Source: Synergistaceae bacterium (lineage in GTDB: Bacteria; Synergistota; Synergistia; Synergistales; Aminobacteriaceae). From it: a stretch of 64,000 bases of DNA. The stretch covers positions 30,342 to 94,341 of the forward strand of contig JAFSJJ010000021.1 in the NCBI GenBank assembly GCA_017439345.1, written 5' to 3'. The notes beneath the pieces are model-generated. The model did not search any database. It was not told the DNA's origin and saw nothing but the letters and a program-made list of their open reading frames with translations. The position numbers and the translations under genes are program-made. How positions within the stretch are numbered: position 1 is the stretch's first letter; each line of letters begins with the position of its first letter. Below are positions 12,020-20,296 of this stretch, piece by piece.

Positions 12020-12046
12020 AAAGGAGAGGGGCTGTCCCACTCCTTT
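12020..12046 (-). terminator. Intrinsic terminator hairpin in the rimP leader
   Basis: On the minus strand, AAAGGAG and CTCCTTT arms enclose an inner GGG/CCC pairing and are followed directly by a TTTTTTATT run. It lies between the likely promoter (12069-12097) and the rimP start, so it probably acts as a leader attenuator rather than as the end of a gene. No gene on this strand lies just upstream. Confidence 0.65.
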
Positions 12047-12068
12047 CATATTCATGAAATTATGATAA

Positions 12069-12097
12069 ATTATACGCGCTTTTTTACTTAGTGAACA
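12069..12097 (-). promoter_or_regulatory. Likely sigma-70-type promoter of the rimP-nusA-infB cluster
   Basis: On the minus strand a TGTTCA -35 box (12092-12097) is separated by 17 bp from a perfect TATAAT -10 box (12069-12074). It is about 80 bp upstream of rimP and just upstream of the leader terminator. Confidence 0.6.
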
Positions 12098-12119
12098 GAC
12101 GCAAAATTACTAGTCATTC

Positions 12120-12147
12120 TTAATCATTAATCGTTAATCATTATTCA
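12120..12147. repeat. Four 7-bp tandem repeats (TTAATCR) in the rimP-terD intergenic region
   Basis: Units TTAATCA, TTAATCG, TTAATCA and a degenerate TTATTCA run head to tail. They lie about 23 bp upstream of the proposed rimP -35 box. They could be a binding site or AT-rich upstream element. The rest of the 539-bp gap (11988-12526) holds only the two promoters, the leader terminator and the 11-bp paired repeat; no tRNA or small gene was seen. Confidence 0.55.
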
Positions 12148-12337
12148 GCATCCATGAGTCGAACTTGCATAATGTCCTGATTGCCTGCCGTAGTGTGATA
12201 TTTGCTGCATGAGACCGCTGATGAGTCGTTATGGTTCATCTTGAACATGAAGACAAAGTGTTGAATGAATAATGACTCTCTAACTTCATAACGAGGTCTG
12301 AGAGTCTTTGTTGTGTTATGAGTTCATAGCGTGTGAA

Positions 12338-12360
12338 TGTATTAGTAATTGTATTAGTAA
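12338..12360 (+). repeat. Paired 11-bp direct repeat TGTATTAGTAA, copy A
   Basis: Two exact copies of TGTATTAGTAA separated by one T. The same 23-bp arrangement occurs in reverse at 62447-62469 (identical), and with spacer A at 35673-35695. All three are intergenic. This copy lies between the divergent rimP and terD genes. Confidence 0.8.
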
Positions 12361-12436
12361 CTCATCGAGCTTGTTGAATTATGAATTGAGATCAATGAAG
12401 AGATTCAAATATTAATAATTATAGCAAATTCTACGC

Positions 12437-12463
12437 TTGATTAATAAAATAATTTGATATAAT
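12437..12463 (+). promoter_or_regulatory. Possible promoter of the terD pair
   Basis: TTGATT (12437-12442) and TATAAT (12458-12463) with a short 15-bp spacer, about 64 bp before the terD ATG. The -10 box is perfect but the spacing is below the optimum. Confidence 0.4.
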
Positions 12464-12526
12464 TTTTTCACTCAAAACTTTGAAATTCAACACTCAATAA
12501 ATTAACAGGGAGGCTTAATTGTTATC

Positions 12527-13105
12527 ATGTCAGTAAATTTAATCAAAGGCCAGAAAGTAGCTCTCACAAAAGATAACCCGAATTTATCGCGAATTCTCGT
12601 AGGACTCGGCTGGGATGTAAACAAATACGACGGCGGGGCAGACTTTGATCTTGATGCAAGTGCGTTTTTACTCGATGCAAACGGCAAAGTTCGCAGCGAC
12701 ACCGATTTTATATTCTATAACAATCTGCGTCACCCTTCAGGCTCGGTCTCACACACAGGCGATAATTTAACCGGTGAGGGAGAAGGCGACGATGAAGTTA
12801 TTCGCGTTGACTTGAGCAAAGTACCTGCTGATATTCACAAGATAGCTTTCACTGTTACGATTTACGATGCTGAGACACGCAGGCAGAACTTCGGTCAGGT
12901 CTCGAACGCATATATTCACATCATAGACGAAGCTAATAATATCGAACTGTTACGCTATGATTTAGGCGAAGACTTCTCAACAGAAACTGCTCTTGTAGTC
13001 GGCGAACTCTATAGACATAACTCGGAGTGGAGGTTCAGCGCGAATGGTTCAGGCTACAAGGGAGGACTTAGGGCATTATGCCTTGATTTCGGGGTGGAAG
13101 TATAA
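12527..13105 (+). CDS. terD: TerD-family calcium-binding stress protein
   Basis: A single TerD domain of 192 aa. Family marks include the N-terminal [28 protein letters not shown], the acidic metal-binding [12 protein letters not shown], then FIFYNNL and [15 protein letters not shown], and a C-terminal [19 protein letters not shown]. Characterised TerD proteins bind calcium and are linked to tellurite, phage and envelope stress; the role here is inferred only. GGGAGG lies about 11 nt before the ATG. It is followed after 2 bp by a second TerD-like gene. No other ter genes are nearby. Confidence 0.9.
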   Translation: MSVNLIKGQKVALTKDNPNLSRILVGLGWDVNKYDGGADFDLDASAFLLDANGKVRSDTDFIFYNNLRHPSGSVSHTGDNLTGEGEGDDEVIRVDLSKVPADIHKIAFTVTIYDAETRRQNFGQVSNAYIHIIDEANNIELLRYDLGEDFSTETALVVGELYRHNSEWRFSANGSGYKGGLRALCLDFGVEV

Positions 13106-13107
13106 TC

Positions 13108-14376
13108 ATGCCTGAGCTTATAAAAGGATCCCGCTGCAGACTCGATGAGTATATTAATCCGTCTGAAAGTTTTAGAGTCGAGCTAAAGATTGACGACTCT
13201 GCAATTTATGACTTCTCGTGTTTCGGTGTTGATGCAGATAACAAATTATCTGATGACCGCTACATGATATTTTATAATCAGCCAAGTTCACCGGAGCAGG
13301 CAATAACTTATGATGACGGAGCATTTGATATTGATCTCTCCAAGCTGCCGTTCTCGATTAACAAACTGGTCTTCACTGCCAGCATTGACGGTCAGGGCAC
13401 TATGGGCGAAATAGCTTCACATACTGTAACTATAAGCCAGAATAATAATATTGCTCTAAGTATGAACTTATCAGGCCGAGACTTTTCGAACGAACGAGCA
13501 ATAATCTCAATCGAAATATATTTTTATCAGAAAGATACATCATGGCGGGTTAGAGCAGTAGCAAGCGGCTTCAACGGAGGATTAAGCGAGTTATTAAAAT
13601 TTTTCGGCGGAGAAGAAATTATTGACGCTCCTGACGATCAACCTGTTCAAGATGGTCAAGATGACAAGAATTCTCACAAAGAACCTGTGAATGTACCTGT
13701 CGTTCAAGAAAATATTCCAGATATTCCTGTTGTAAAGAAGCGCGTAGAACTCAGTAAAAATGAAAAAGTTAAGCTCGAGAAGATTACATCAGGAAGCAAT
13801 ATAATAATTAATCTCAACTGGAAACACGCTGTCTCAGCATCCGGACTGTTCTCACTGCGCAAGATAGACAAGGCAAAGTCAATTGATCTAGATATAGGCT
13901 GTCTGTACGAACTCAAGAACGGCAAACGGGGTTCAATTCAGGCACTTGGAAGCAAATTCGGCTCACTGAACGAAGCTCCATATATCGAACTCGACAGAGA
14001 TGACAGGACAGGAGATGCTCCCGAAGGCGAGAACTTGAGAATAAATACAGCGAAAATTTCACAGATAAAGCGCATTCTTGTATATACATTCATTTATGAA
14101 GGCATAAATAATTGGCGTGAAGCAGACGGAGTCGTAACTATCAAGTCTCCTGGAAGCCATGACGTTATAATCAGGCTCGATGATTATGATACCAGTGAAA
14201 TTATGTGTGCTTTAGCGATGCTCGAGAATATTAATAACGAAACATTCAGCATTGAGAAAATAATACGCTTCTACAACGGCCATGTTGCTATGGACAATGC
14301 TTTTAACTGGGGCTTGAAGTGGACCCCCGTAAAGAAATATGACGAGACTAGAACTTTGAATGTGTCAAACGTCTAG
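13108..14376 (+). CDS. Two-domain TerD-like protein
   Basis: The 422-aa product has two divergent TerD-like halves. Residues 1-175 resemble the preceding terD gene: RVELKIDDSAIYDFSCFGVDADNKL, FYNQPSSPEQAITYDDG, SIEIYFYQKDTSWRVRAVASGFNGG. Residues about 235-420 form a second half (NLNWKHAVSASGLF, AALGSKFGSL-like strand pairs, GLKWTP). A Pro/Asp/Val-rich linker joins them. The acidic calcium ligands are less complete than in the first gene, which suggests a partner or regulatory role, similar to TerA/TerF-type multidomain proteins. It starts 2 bp after terD, so the two are almost certainly one operon. Confidence 0.75.
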   Translation: MPELIKGSRCRLDEYINPSESFRVELKIDDSAIYDFSCFGVDADNKLSDDRYMIFYNQPSSPEQAITYDDGAFDIDLSKLPFSINKLVFTASIDGQGTMGEIASHTVTISQNNNIALSMNLSGRDFSNERAIISIEIYFYQKDTSWRVRAVASGFNGGLSELLKFFGGEEIIDAPDDQPVQDGQDDKNSHKEPVNVPVVQENIPDIPVVKKRVELSKNEKVKLEKITSGSNIIINLNWKHAVSASGLFSLRKIDKAKSIDLDIGCLYELKNGKRGSIQALGSKFGSLNEAPYIELDRDDRTGDAPEGENLRINTAKISQIKRILVYTFIYEGINNWREADGVVTIKSPGSHDVIIRLDDYDTSEIMCALAMLENINNETFSIEKIIRFYNGHVAMDNAFNWGLKWTPVKKYDETRTLNVSNV

Positions 14377-14390
14377 TCCCTGAGAAATTT

Positions 14391-15608
14391 TTATACACGT
14401 TCTGTAACTATCTTGAAGCCTGCATTCGTTAATTCTGATTTAATCGTGTTAATCTGCTCGTTGTTCAGGGTCTCGAGTGCAAGTTTCAAGAAACAGCTTG
14501 TTATTGCCATATTAGTATCGCCGTGATCGTAATAGACTGATACTACGTTAGCTCCGCACCTTGCTATTATCTCGCTGACTTCCTGAAGCTGGCCGGGCTT
14601 GTCGATTAATTGAATCGTGAGATTAACGTTGCGTCCTGTCATCATCATGCCTCTAGTTATGACTCGCGATAATATATTAACGTCAATATTGCCTCCTGAT
14701 ATAACGCACACTGTCTTTTTGCCTTCAATCGGAAGTTTATGGAACATTTGAGCTGCAACAGATACTGCTCCTGCACCTTCTGCTATTAATTTCTGGTTCT
14801 CGATGAGAGCTAATATCGCCGCCGCAATTTCGTCTTCAGAAACGCAGACTATATCGTCAACGTAATTAGAAATAATCTCAAAAGTATTCTCGCCGGGGTT
14901 CTTGACTGCTATACCGTCTGCAAAAGTTGATACACTTGATAATACTTCGCGCTTATGAGCCTTGAATGAGTTATACATGCTTGCTGCTCCTGAAGCCTGG
15001 ACTCCGTAAACTTTAACACTTGGCTTGAGTGATTTAATTGCAAACGCTACACCTGAAATTAAGCCGCCTCCGCCTACAGGGACAATGACAGCTTCAACGC
15101 CTTCTAACTGGTCAAGAATTTCGAGTCCTATAGTTGCCTGGCCTGCAATAACGTAATCGTCATCATATGGGTGAATGAAAGTAGCTCCTGTTTCATTGAC
15201 GAGTTCAACTGCTCTGTCATGGGCATCATCATAGGCACCTGTTACGAGTTCAACGTTAGCCCCGAGTCTCTTTGTGCTTTCGACCTTCATAACCGGCGCA
15301 CTGTCAGGCATACATATTGTTGAAGTTATTCCCTTTCGAGAGGCAGCCATCGCCACACCCTGAGCATGATTACCGGCCGAACATGCAACTATGCCCCGTG
15401 ATTTCTCTTCGTCTGATAACTGCGATATTTTGTAGTAAGCTCCCCTTAATTTAAAGCTCCCTGTTACCTGCAAATTCTCTGTCTTGAGATATAGCTCGCA
15501 GTTCTCGCTGAGTCTTGGTGCCGCGATTAAGTCAGTCTTTCTTGCGCATTCACGTAAAATATAAGCAGCGTGATAAACTTTATCTAACGTAAGCAAGTAA
15601 ATATTCAC
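14391..15608 (-). CDS. ilvA: Threonine ammonia-lyase with C-terminal ACT domain
   Basis: PLP enzyme deaminating threonine to 2-oxobutanoate. SFKLRGAYYKI carries the Schiff-base lysine near residue 57, and SAGNHAQGVA and the glycine-rich GGGGLISGVA bind cofactor phosphate. At 405 aa it matches the short form with one ACT domain at the C-terminus (NLTIQLIDKPGQLQEVSEIIARCGANVVSV). It is convergent with the terD pair. Whether it is biosynthetic or catabolic cannot be told from the sequence; no other branched-chain amino-acid genes are nearby. It could also be named tdcB. Confidence 0.9.
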   Translation of the reverse strand: MNIYLLTLDKVYHAAYILRECARKTDLIAAPRLSENCELYLKTENLQVTGSFKLRGAYYKISQLSDEEKSRGIVACSAGNHAQGVAMAASRKGITSTICMPDSAPVMKVESTKRLGANVELVTGAYDDAHDRAVELVNETGATFIHPYDDDYVIAGQATIGLEILDQLEGVEAVIVPVGGGGLISGVAFAIKSLKPSVKVYGVQASGAASMYNSFKAHKREVLSSVSTFADGIAVKNPGENTFEIISNYVDDIVCVSEDEIAAAILALIENQKLIAEGAGAVSVAAQMFHKLPIEGKKTVCVISGGNIDVNILSRVITRGMMMTGRNVNLTIQLIDKPGQLQEVSEIIARCGANVVSVYYDHGDTNMAITSCFLKLALETLNNEQINTIKSELTNAGFKIVTERV

Positions 15609-15677
15609 TTCTCTCTAATTAAAAAATTTTCGCAATATTATATAATTAATTTCAATCATCAGGAGGCATTCATAAAT

Positions 15678-17390
15678 TTGATTAAGGCACTAAGAGATTA
15701 TCAGGTTAAGGCAATCCGCGAAACTTACAAATGGCTGGCAGCTAACGACGGCAACCCTTGCATAGTAGCTCCTACAGGTTCAGGGAAGGCATATATAATA
15801 GCAGGCTTTTGCGAGGATATATTACACAGATCACCGGAACGAAAAATTTTAGTCTTATCGCATGTAAAAGAATTACTCGTTCAGGACGCTGAGAAAATTA
15901 CTATTGCATGGCCCGAAGCTCCTGTTGCGATTTACAGCGCGGGACTAGGCTCAAAGGCTACGAACACGATTACAGTTGCAGGAATTCAATCAATCTGGAA
16001 AAAGGCTTCAGAACTCGGACACATTGATTTAATAATTGTTGATGAAGCTCACACGATTCAAAACGAAGACTCAGGAATGTACAGGACGTTAATTTCTGAC
16101 TTGAAAGCAATAAATCCTAAATTAAGAATTATCGGACTCACTGCGACACCGTACAGACTCGGACAAGGCTTATTAACTGAAGGGGACGAAGCTATATTTG
16201 ATGCCCTGATTGAACCTGTAACGATTCAAGAACTTGTAAAGCGCGGCTATCTCGCTAAATTAACATCGACATTCACGGACTTCCAGATTAACACTGACGG
16301 AATTAAACGAGTTCAAGGCGACTTTGAGAAGCGTGAACTTGAGACCCGAGTCAACAGCGAGAATATAAATGCTCAAGTAGTAAACGAGACTATCAAGAGG
16401 GCAGGAGATCGAACGGCATGGCTGATATTCTGCGTAAGTATCTCACATGCAGAGGCTATGTGCACGGAGTTCAGGGCACACGGGGTAACATGCGAGGCAA
16501 TCACCAGCAAGACTTCAGGTGAAGAACGCGACAGAATATTTCAGGACTTCAAAGCCGGTAAAATAAAAGCAGTAACTAATGTCGGAGTCGCTACGACTGG
16601 ATTCGATTATCCTGATATAGATGTAATTGTTATGGCAAGACCTACTCTTTCACCTGGACTCTATGCCCAAATGAGCGGACGGGGAATGAGACTCAAGAGC
16701 GAAGGCCATCACAAAGACTGCATAGTACTTGACTTCGCAGGAAACATCGCACGTCACGGACCTGTAACGAAAATTATTCCGCCAAGAAGAACTATTGCTA
16801 AGAGTACCAGAATAACAACTGAAAATATCGGCGAAATGTTTAAGTTATGTCCCAAGTGTAAGAAGGCTGTATTAAAGAGAGCGAGAACCTGCCCTAACTG
16901 CAATTATTTATTCAGTGAGAATACTTTGACAGAGCTTAATATGACTCAAGATATTATGCAGCTTGATGAAAATGATTCACTGACTCAGAGTCAAGAGCAG
17001 ACTCAGACTCAGAGTCAGAGTCAGAGTCAGAGTCAATCAGAGAATATAACTCGAATGAAAGTTCACAGCTGGTACTGGAGGGCAGGCTTCACCAAGAACG
17101 AACACGCGCCGTTTTTACGAGTTGACTTTTACGAGCAGGACTTAATGAAAGGGCCGAAGCAGTTATTTTTATATTTAACGTCCGGGACAGAAGGCTCAAG
17201 GAATAAAGCATATAGAAATCTCAAATCTTTATTGCAGGGAGTCAGGGTGCCGCTGCCTGAAGAGTTAAATAATATCCAAGTCATGAACGCGCTGGCAAAA
17301 ACCATCAGCGAGAATTACACTCCGCCATCGTATATAGAGTATAAACAGTCAGGGAAATATATAAATATAATTAACTGGGGCTGGGATTAA
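15678..17390 (+). CDS. DEAH-box superfamily 2 helicase with zinc ribbon and Ser/Gln repeat
   Basis: A 570-aa ATP-dependent helicase. Motif I is APTGSGKAYI near residue 33, motif II IVDEAHTI near 124, motif III LTATPYR near 157, and motif VI QMSGRGMRLKSEG near 334. A four-Cys zinc ribbon follows (CPKCKKAVLKRARTCPNCNYLF). Then comes a Thr/Ser-Gln repeat encoded by a CAGAGT hexamer array (about 16983-17035), and a C-terminal domain of unknown function. Start is TTG with AGGAGG 11 nt upstream. The layout resembles RadD/YejH-type and phage-like repair helicases. The stop overlaps convergent zapA by 4 bp. Confidence 0.82.
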   Translation: MIKALRDYQVKAIRETYKWLAANDGNPCIVAPTGSGKAYIIAGFCEDILHRSPERKILVLSHVKELLVQDAEKITIAWPEAPVAIYSAGLGSKATNTITVAGIQSIWKKASELGHIDLIIVDEAHTIQNEDSGMYRTLISDLKAINPKLRIIGLTATPYRLGQGLLTEGDEAIFDALIEPVTIQELVKRGYLAKLTSTFTDFQINTDGIKRVQGDFEKRELETRVNSENINAQVVNETIKRAGDRTAWLIFCVSISHAEAMCTEFRAHGVTCEAITSKTSGEERDRIFQDFKAGKIKAVTNVGVATTGFDYPDIDVIVMARPTLSPGLYAQMSGRGMRLKSEGHHKDCIVLDFAGNIARHGPVTKIIPPRRTIAKSTRITTENIGEMFKLCPKCKKAVLKRARTCPNCNYLFSENTLTELNMTQDIMQLDENDSLTQSQEQTQTQSQSQSQSQSENITRMKVHSWYWRAGFTKNEHAPFLRVDFYEQDLMKGPKQLFLYLTSGTEGSRNKAYRNLKSLLQGVRVPLPEELNNIQVMNALAKTISENYTPPSYIEYKQSGKYINIINWGWD

Positions 17391-17629
17391 CTTGACGCGT
17401 CTATTTTCTCAAGAATTTTGCTGAGTTTATTGCTCACAGAGTCAAGAGAGTACGCTAATCTAAGACAAGTAAGCATTAATATATCTTCCTGCCTGGCTCC
17501 CTTGATGATCTCTCCGCTTGCCTCGTCAATCAGTGCTTTAACCCTGTCAAGCTCCTGAGTATCAAGAGGCGTATTGATTGTGTAAGTTCCTTTGCCTATG
17601 GTCAAAAATACGTCGCGTGATGTTCTCAT
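17387..17629 (-). CDS. zapA: ZapA-like cell-division protein
   Basis: Small 80-aa protein with the ZapA pattern: an N-terminal beta hairpin (VFLTIGKGTYTINTPLD), then long helices (ELDRVKALIDEA and MLTCLRLAYSLDSVSNKLSKI) able to form a coiled-coil dimer. ZapA bundles FtsZ filaments at midcell. zapA next to pheT is a frequent arrangement in Gram-positive and deep-branching bacteria, which supports the call. The gene is last in the pheST cluster. Confidence 0.75.
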   Translation of the reverse strand: MRTSRDVFLTIGKGTYTINTPLDTQELDRVKALIDEASGEIIKGARQEDILMLTCLRLAYSLDSVSNKLSKILEKIDASS

Positions 17630-17630
17630 T

Positions 17631-17849
17631 TTATTTTATTAATAATATATGCTCAAGTCTCGTAATGCTGTCATCGTATAACGCATTATTTATTATATTT
17701 TCCTGATACAGGCGCACAAATTCTTTGTCTCGTTCAAGTGTCCCGTCAGTCTTCCGTGATAATTCACGTCTCAGGATATTTCGTTCTCTCAAGAGATTTT
17801 CTATGCGTTCGGATAATGCATCAGCGTAAAAATCTATTTCATTAAGCAT
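17631..17849 (-). CDS. Small coiled-coil protein between pheT and zapA
   Basis: 72-aa, highly charged and almost entirely helical by appearance (DALSERIENLLRERNILRRELSR). I do not recognise the family. It starts 58 bp after pheT and ends one base before zapA, so co-expression is likely. Its size and charge pattern would suit a partner of a division or ribosome-linked protein, but that is inference. The intact frame and the fit between neighbours argue for a real gene. Confidence 0.6.
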   Translation of the reverse strand: MLNEIDFYADALSERIENLLRERNILRRELSRKTDGTLERDKEFVRLYQENIINNALYDDSITRLEHILLIK

Positions 17850-17907
17850 TAAATCAGCCCCTCCAGCAAAATTTTTTATATTTTACCAGAGAGGAGAATT
17901 AATATAT

Positions 17908-20295
17908 TTATCTGATTATATAGCCTTTACTCTTTAAATTTTCGCGAACCTGATTATGAACTGCGTCAACTTCTGAGTCAGTCAAAGTCTTTGAACTTGA
18001 ACGATAACTCAGACTATATGCAAGACTCCTGAAACCTTCAGGAATATTTGCGCCCTCGTATATATCAAATAAGCGTATAGACTCAAGATTAAGTTCTAAG
18101 TCCGCAGCTTCTTTGACCGAAGAATATATATCTTTCATGACATCAGAATTATTTTTATCAAGTGAGACGAGAATAGCAATGTCTCTGTTCACTGCCGGGA
18201 ATTGAGACGCTGGCTTGAATACGGGCTTACGGGGATTAGTCAGACTCGTTAAATCAATCTCAAACACGTAGACTTTATCAACGTCAAGCTCTTGTTCTAG
18301 TGCCGGTTTAAGTCTTGCTGCAAATCCTATATTAACGCCGTCAACGTAAATTTCTGCGCTCTGTCCTGAATGAGTGAACGGTTCACTTCCTGCCTTGAAG
18401 ACTGCCTGATAACCCCTCGACATGATTAACGCTTCTATATCCGACTTAATATCATAGAAATCTTCTGACCTGTCATTATATATATTTCTGGTGTCAACGC
18501 CGTTGAATATCAATCCTGCAATGTGTTCGGGTTCAGAGTCATTCACGAATACCCGGCCCTGCTCAAAGATTTTTATGCCCTCGCGCCATCCAGATGTAAG
18601 AGCATTTCTCAAGGCCATTAACAAGCCCGGTAAAAGAGTAGTCCTCATAGCCATTTGATCACGTGAAATGGGATTTGCCAAAGTCATAACACGCGAACGA
18701 ATATCACTCTCAGGAAGCCTTATTTTCTCTGGGAAGTCAACGGGTAAGAAGCTATACGTCATTACTTCAGTGTAGCCCCGCGAGATTAACATATTTCTCA
18801 CTGAACTTGAAAGCATCATTGAGGCTCCAATGTCAGCACGTTTAGGCATTTCACCGGGTAATTTATTTTCTGTCTCGTTATAGCCTCTGAACCTGCCAAT
18901 CTCTTCGATTAAGTCCTCTTCTATCGTAATATCAGGTCTCCATGAAGGGGGCAGAAATTTATCTTCGCCTGTATGCTTTATCCCGAAGCCCTCGAGAATT
19001 CTTTCAGCCTCGTTCATGTTGTCGAATGATAAATACGTCATGAGCTTTTTGCGGGTCAATTTCACTGTCTTAGGCTCACTTGCTGCATTCTCTGAACTCA
19101 GGGGCTTATAGTCAACGTCAGCTCCGCACCAGTCGCGCATTAGGGCTGAAGCTGCAGTTAGTGCTATTTTGCTCAATGAAGGGTCTACTGTTCTGGAAAA
19201 TCTGAACGCTGCCTCTGAATTTATGCCTAATCGTCTTGATGTCTGGCCGACTCTGACAGGTGAGAATGATGCACTCTCGATTACTATAGTAGAAGTATCG
19301 TTATTAATTCCTGTCTGCAAGCCTCCCATGACTCCGGCAAGGGCAATTGCTTCACCGCCTGAAGTTATTAACATATCAGTATTAATCAAGCTGCGTTCTT
19401 TCTCATCAAGGGTAATCATTTTCTCGTTATCATGAGCTGCTCTAACCGTGATTTCGCGTTCGGGTAAAGTGTTCAGGTCGAAAGCATGTAACGGCTGTCC
19501 AAGCATTAGCATTACATAATTCGTAACGTCTACTGCATTGTTAATCGGTCTCATTCCCAAGTGAGCCAAATCTACTTTTGCAGTCAAAGGCGAGTCATGA
19601 ATCTTTGCTCCTGTCGCAAGTCCTAATCTGTAAGCAAAGCAGCCCTTATCAGGCAGAGAGATACTCCCGAAATCTTCGCTCCAGTCATTTTCCTGCTTTA
19701 ACGGCCTTAACCATTCAGGGGATCTCAACACGGACTTAGAAGGGAACAAGCCTTTAATCTCGCGTGCCATTCCCAAATGAGATAATAGATCCCCTCTGTT
19801 AGGAGTAATAGATACATCAAGAATAATATCATTAATGTGAAATAATTTATTTGCGTCATCGCCGGGTCTTGCAGAGTCAGGCAATATTAATAAACCTGAA
19901 GGATCATCGACATCATGAAGCCCTAACTCTTCAGCACTTAACATCATGCCGTAACTTTGAACTCCTGCGAAGTCCCGAACTCCCATAACAGTCCCGTCCG
20001 GTAAAACTGAACCTGAACCAGCGTAAAGCACGTAATCTCCCTGCTTCATGTTCTTAGCACTGGTAACGCAGATGTGTTCGCCTGTGCCTGTGTTGAGATG
20101 AGCAATATAATATTTTGATTCAGAAGGATGAACTTCAAGAGAGTCAATTCTCGCAGCTACTACGCCTGATAATTTGCCTGCCGTGTAATTAATGCCCTCG
20201 ACTTCAGAACCTGAGAAAGTCAATCTTTCTGCTAATTCGTCCGGAGAAATCTCGATGTCAATAAAATTCTTTAATAACTCAAGTGAAATAAGCAT
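17908..20295 (-). CDS. pheT: Phenylalanyl-tRNA synthetase beta subunit
   Basis: 795 aa, standard length. N-terminal residues plus an EMAP/tRNA-binding domain (VVAARIDSLEVHPSESKYYIAHLNTG), B3/B4 editing domain (near 200-370, including RPINNAVDVTNYVMLMLGQPLHAFD), B5 (EDLIEEIGRFRGY), the catalytic-like B6-B7 fold, and the C-terminal ferredoxin-like anticodon-binding domain (QFPAVNRDIAILV). Forms the alpha2-beta2 enzyme with PheS, which is encoded one base upstream. Confidence 0.97.
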   Translation of the reverse strand: MLISLELLKNFIDIEISPDELAERLTFSGSEVEGINYTAGKLSGVVAARIDSLEVHPSESKYYIAHLNTGTGEHICVTSAKNMKQGDYVLYAGSGSVLPDGTVMGVRDFAGVQSYGMMLSAEELGLHDVDDPSGLLILPDSARPGDDANKLFHINDIILDVSITPNRGDLLSHLGMAREIKGLFPSKSVLRSPEWLRPLKQENDWSEDFGSISLPDKGCFAYRLGLATGAKIHDSPLTAKVDLAHLGMRPINNAVDVTNYVMLMLGQPLHAFDLNTLPEREITVRAAHDNEKMITLDEKERSLINTDMLITSGGEAIALAGVMGGLQTGINNDTSTIVIESASFSPVRVGQTSRRLGINSEAAFRFSRTVDPSLSKIALTAASALMRDWCGADVDYKPLSSENAASEPKTVKLTRKKLMTYLSFDNMNEAERILEGFGIKHTGEDKFLPPSWRPDITIEEDLIEEIGRFRGYNETENKLPGEMPKRADIGASMMLSSSVRNMLISRGYTEVMTYSFLPVDFPEKIRLPESDIRSRVMTLANPISRDQMAMRTTLLPGLLMALRNALTSGWREGIKIFEQGRVFVNDSEPEHIAGLIFNGVDTRNIYNDRSEDFYDIKSDIEALIMSRGYQAVFKAGSEPFTHSGQSAEIYVDGVNIGFAARLKPALEQELDVDKVYVFEIDLTSLTNPRKPVFKPASQFPAVNRDIAILVSLDKNNSDVMKDIYSSVKEAADLELNLESIRLFDIYEGANIPEGFRSLAYSLSYRSSSKTLTDSEVDAVHNQVRENLKSKGYIIR

Positions 20296-20296
20296 A

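Noticed and set aside
12060..12526. A tRNA gene upstream of rimP (as metY in E. coli)
   Set aside because: No acceptor stem, T-loop or D-loop pattern can be folded; a GGTTCATCTTGAAC stretch lacks the conserved T-loop bases.
12527..14376. A full tellurite-resistance operon
   Set aside because: Only two TerD-family genes are present; the neighbours are threonine ammonia-lyase and a helicase, with no terA, terB or terC.
16983..17035. CRISPR-like repeat array
   Set aside because: The repeats are contiguous hexamers without spacers, lie in frame within the helicase gene and encode Ser/Thr-Gln.
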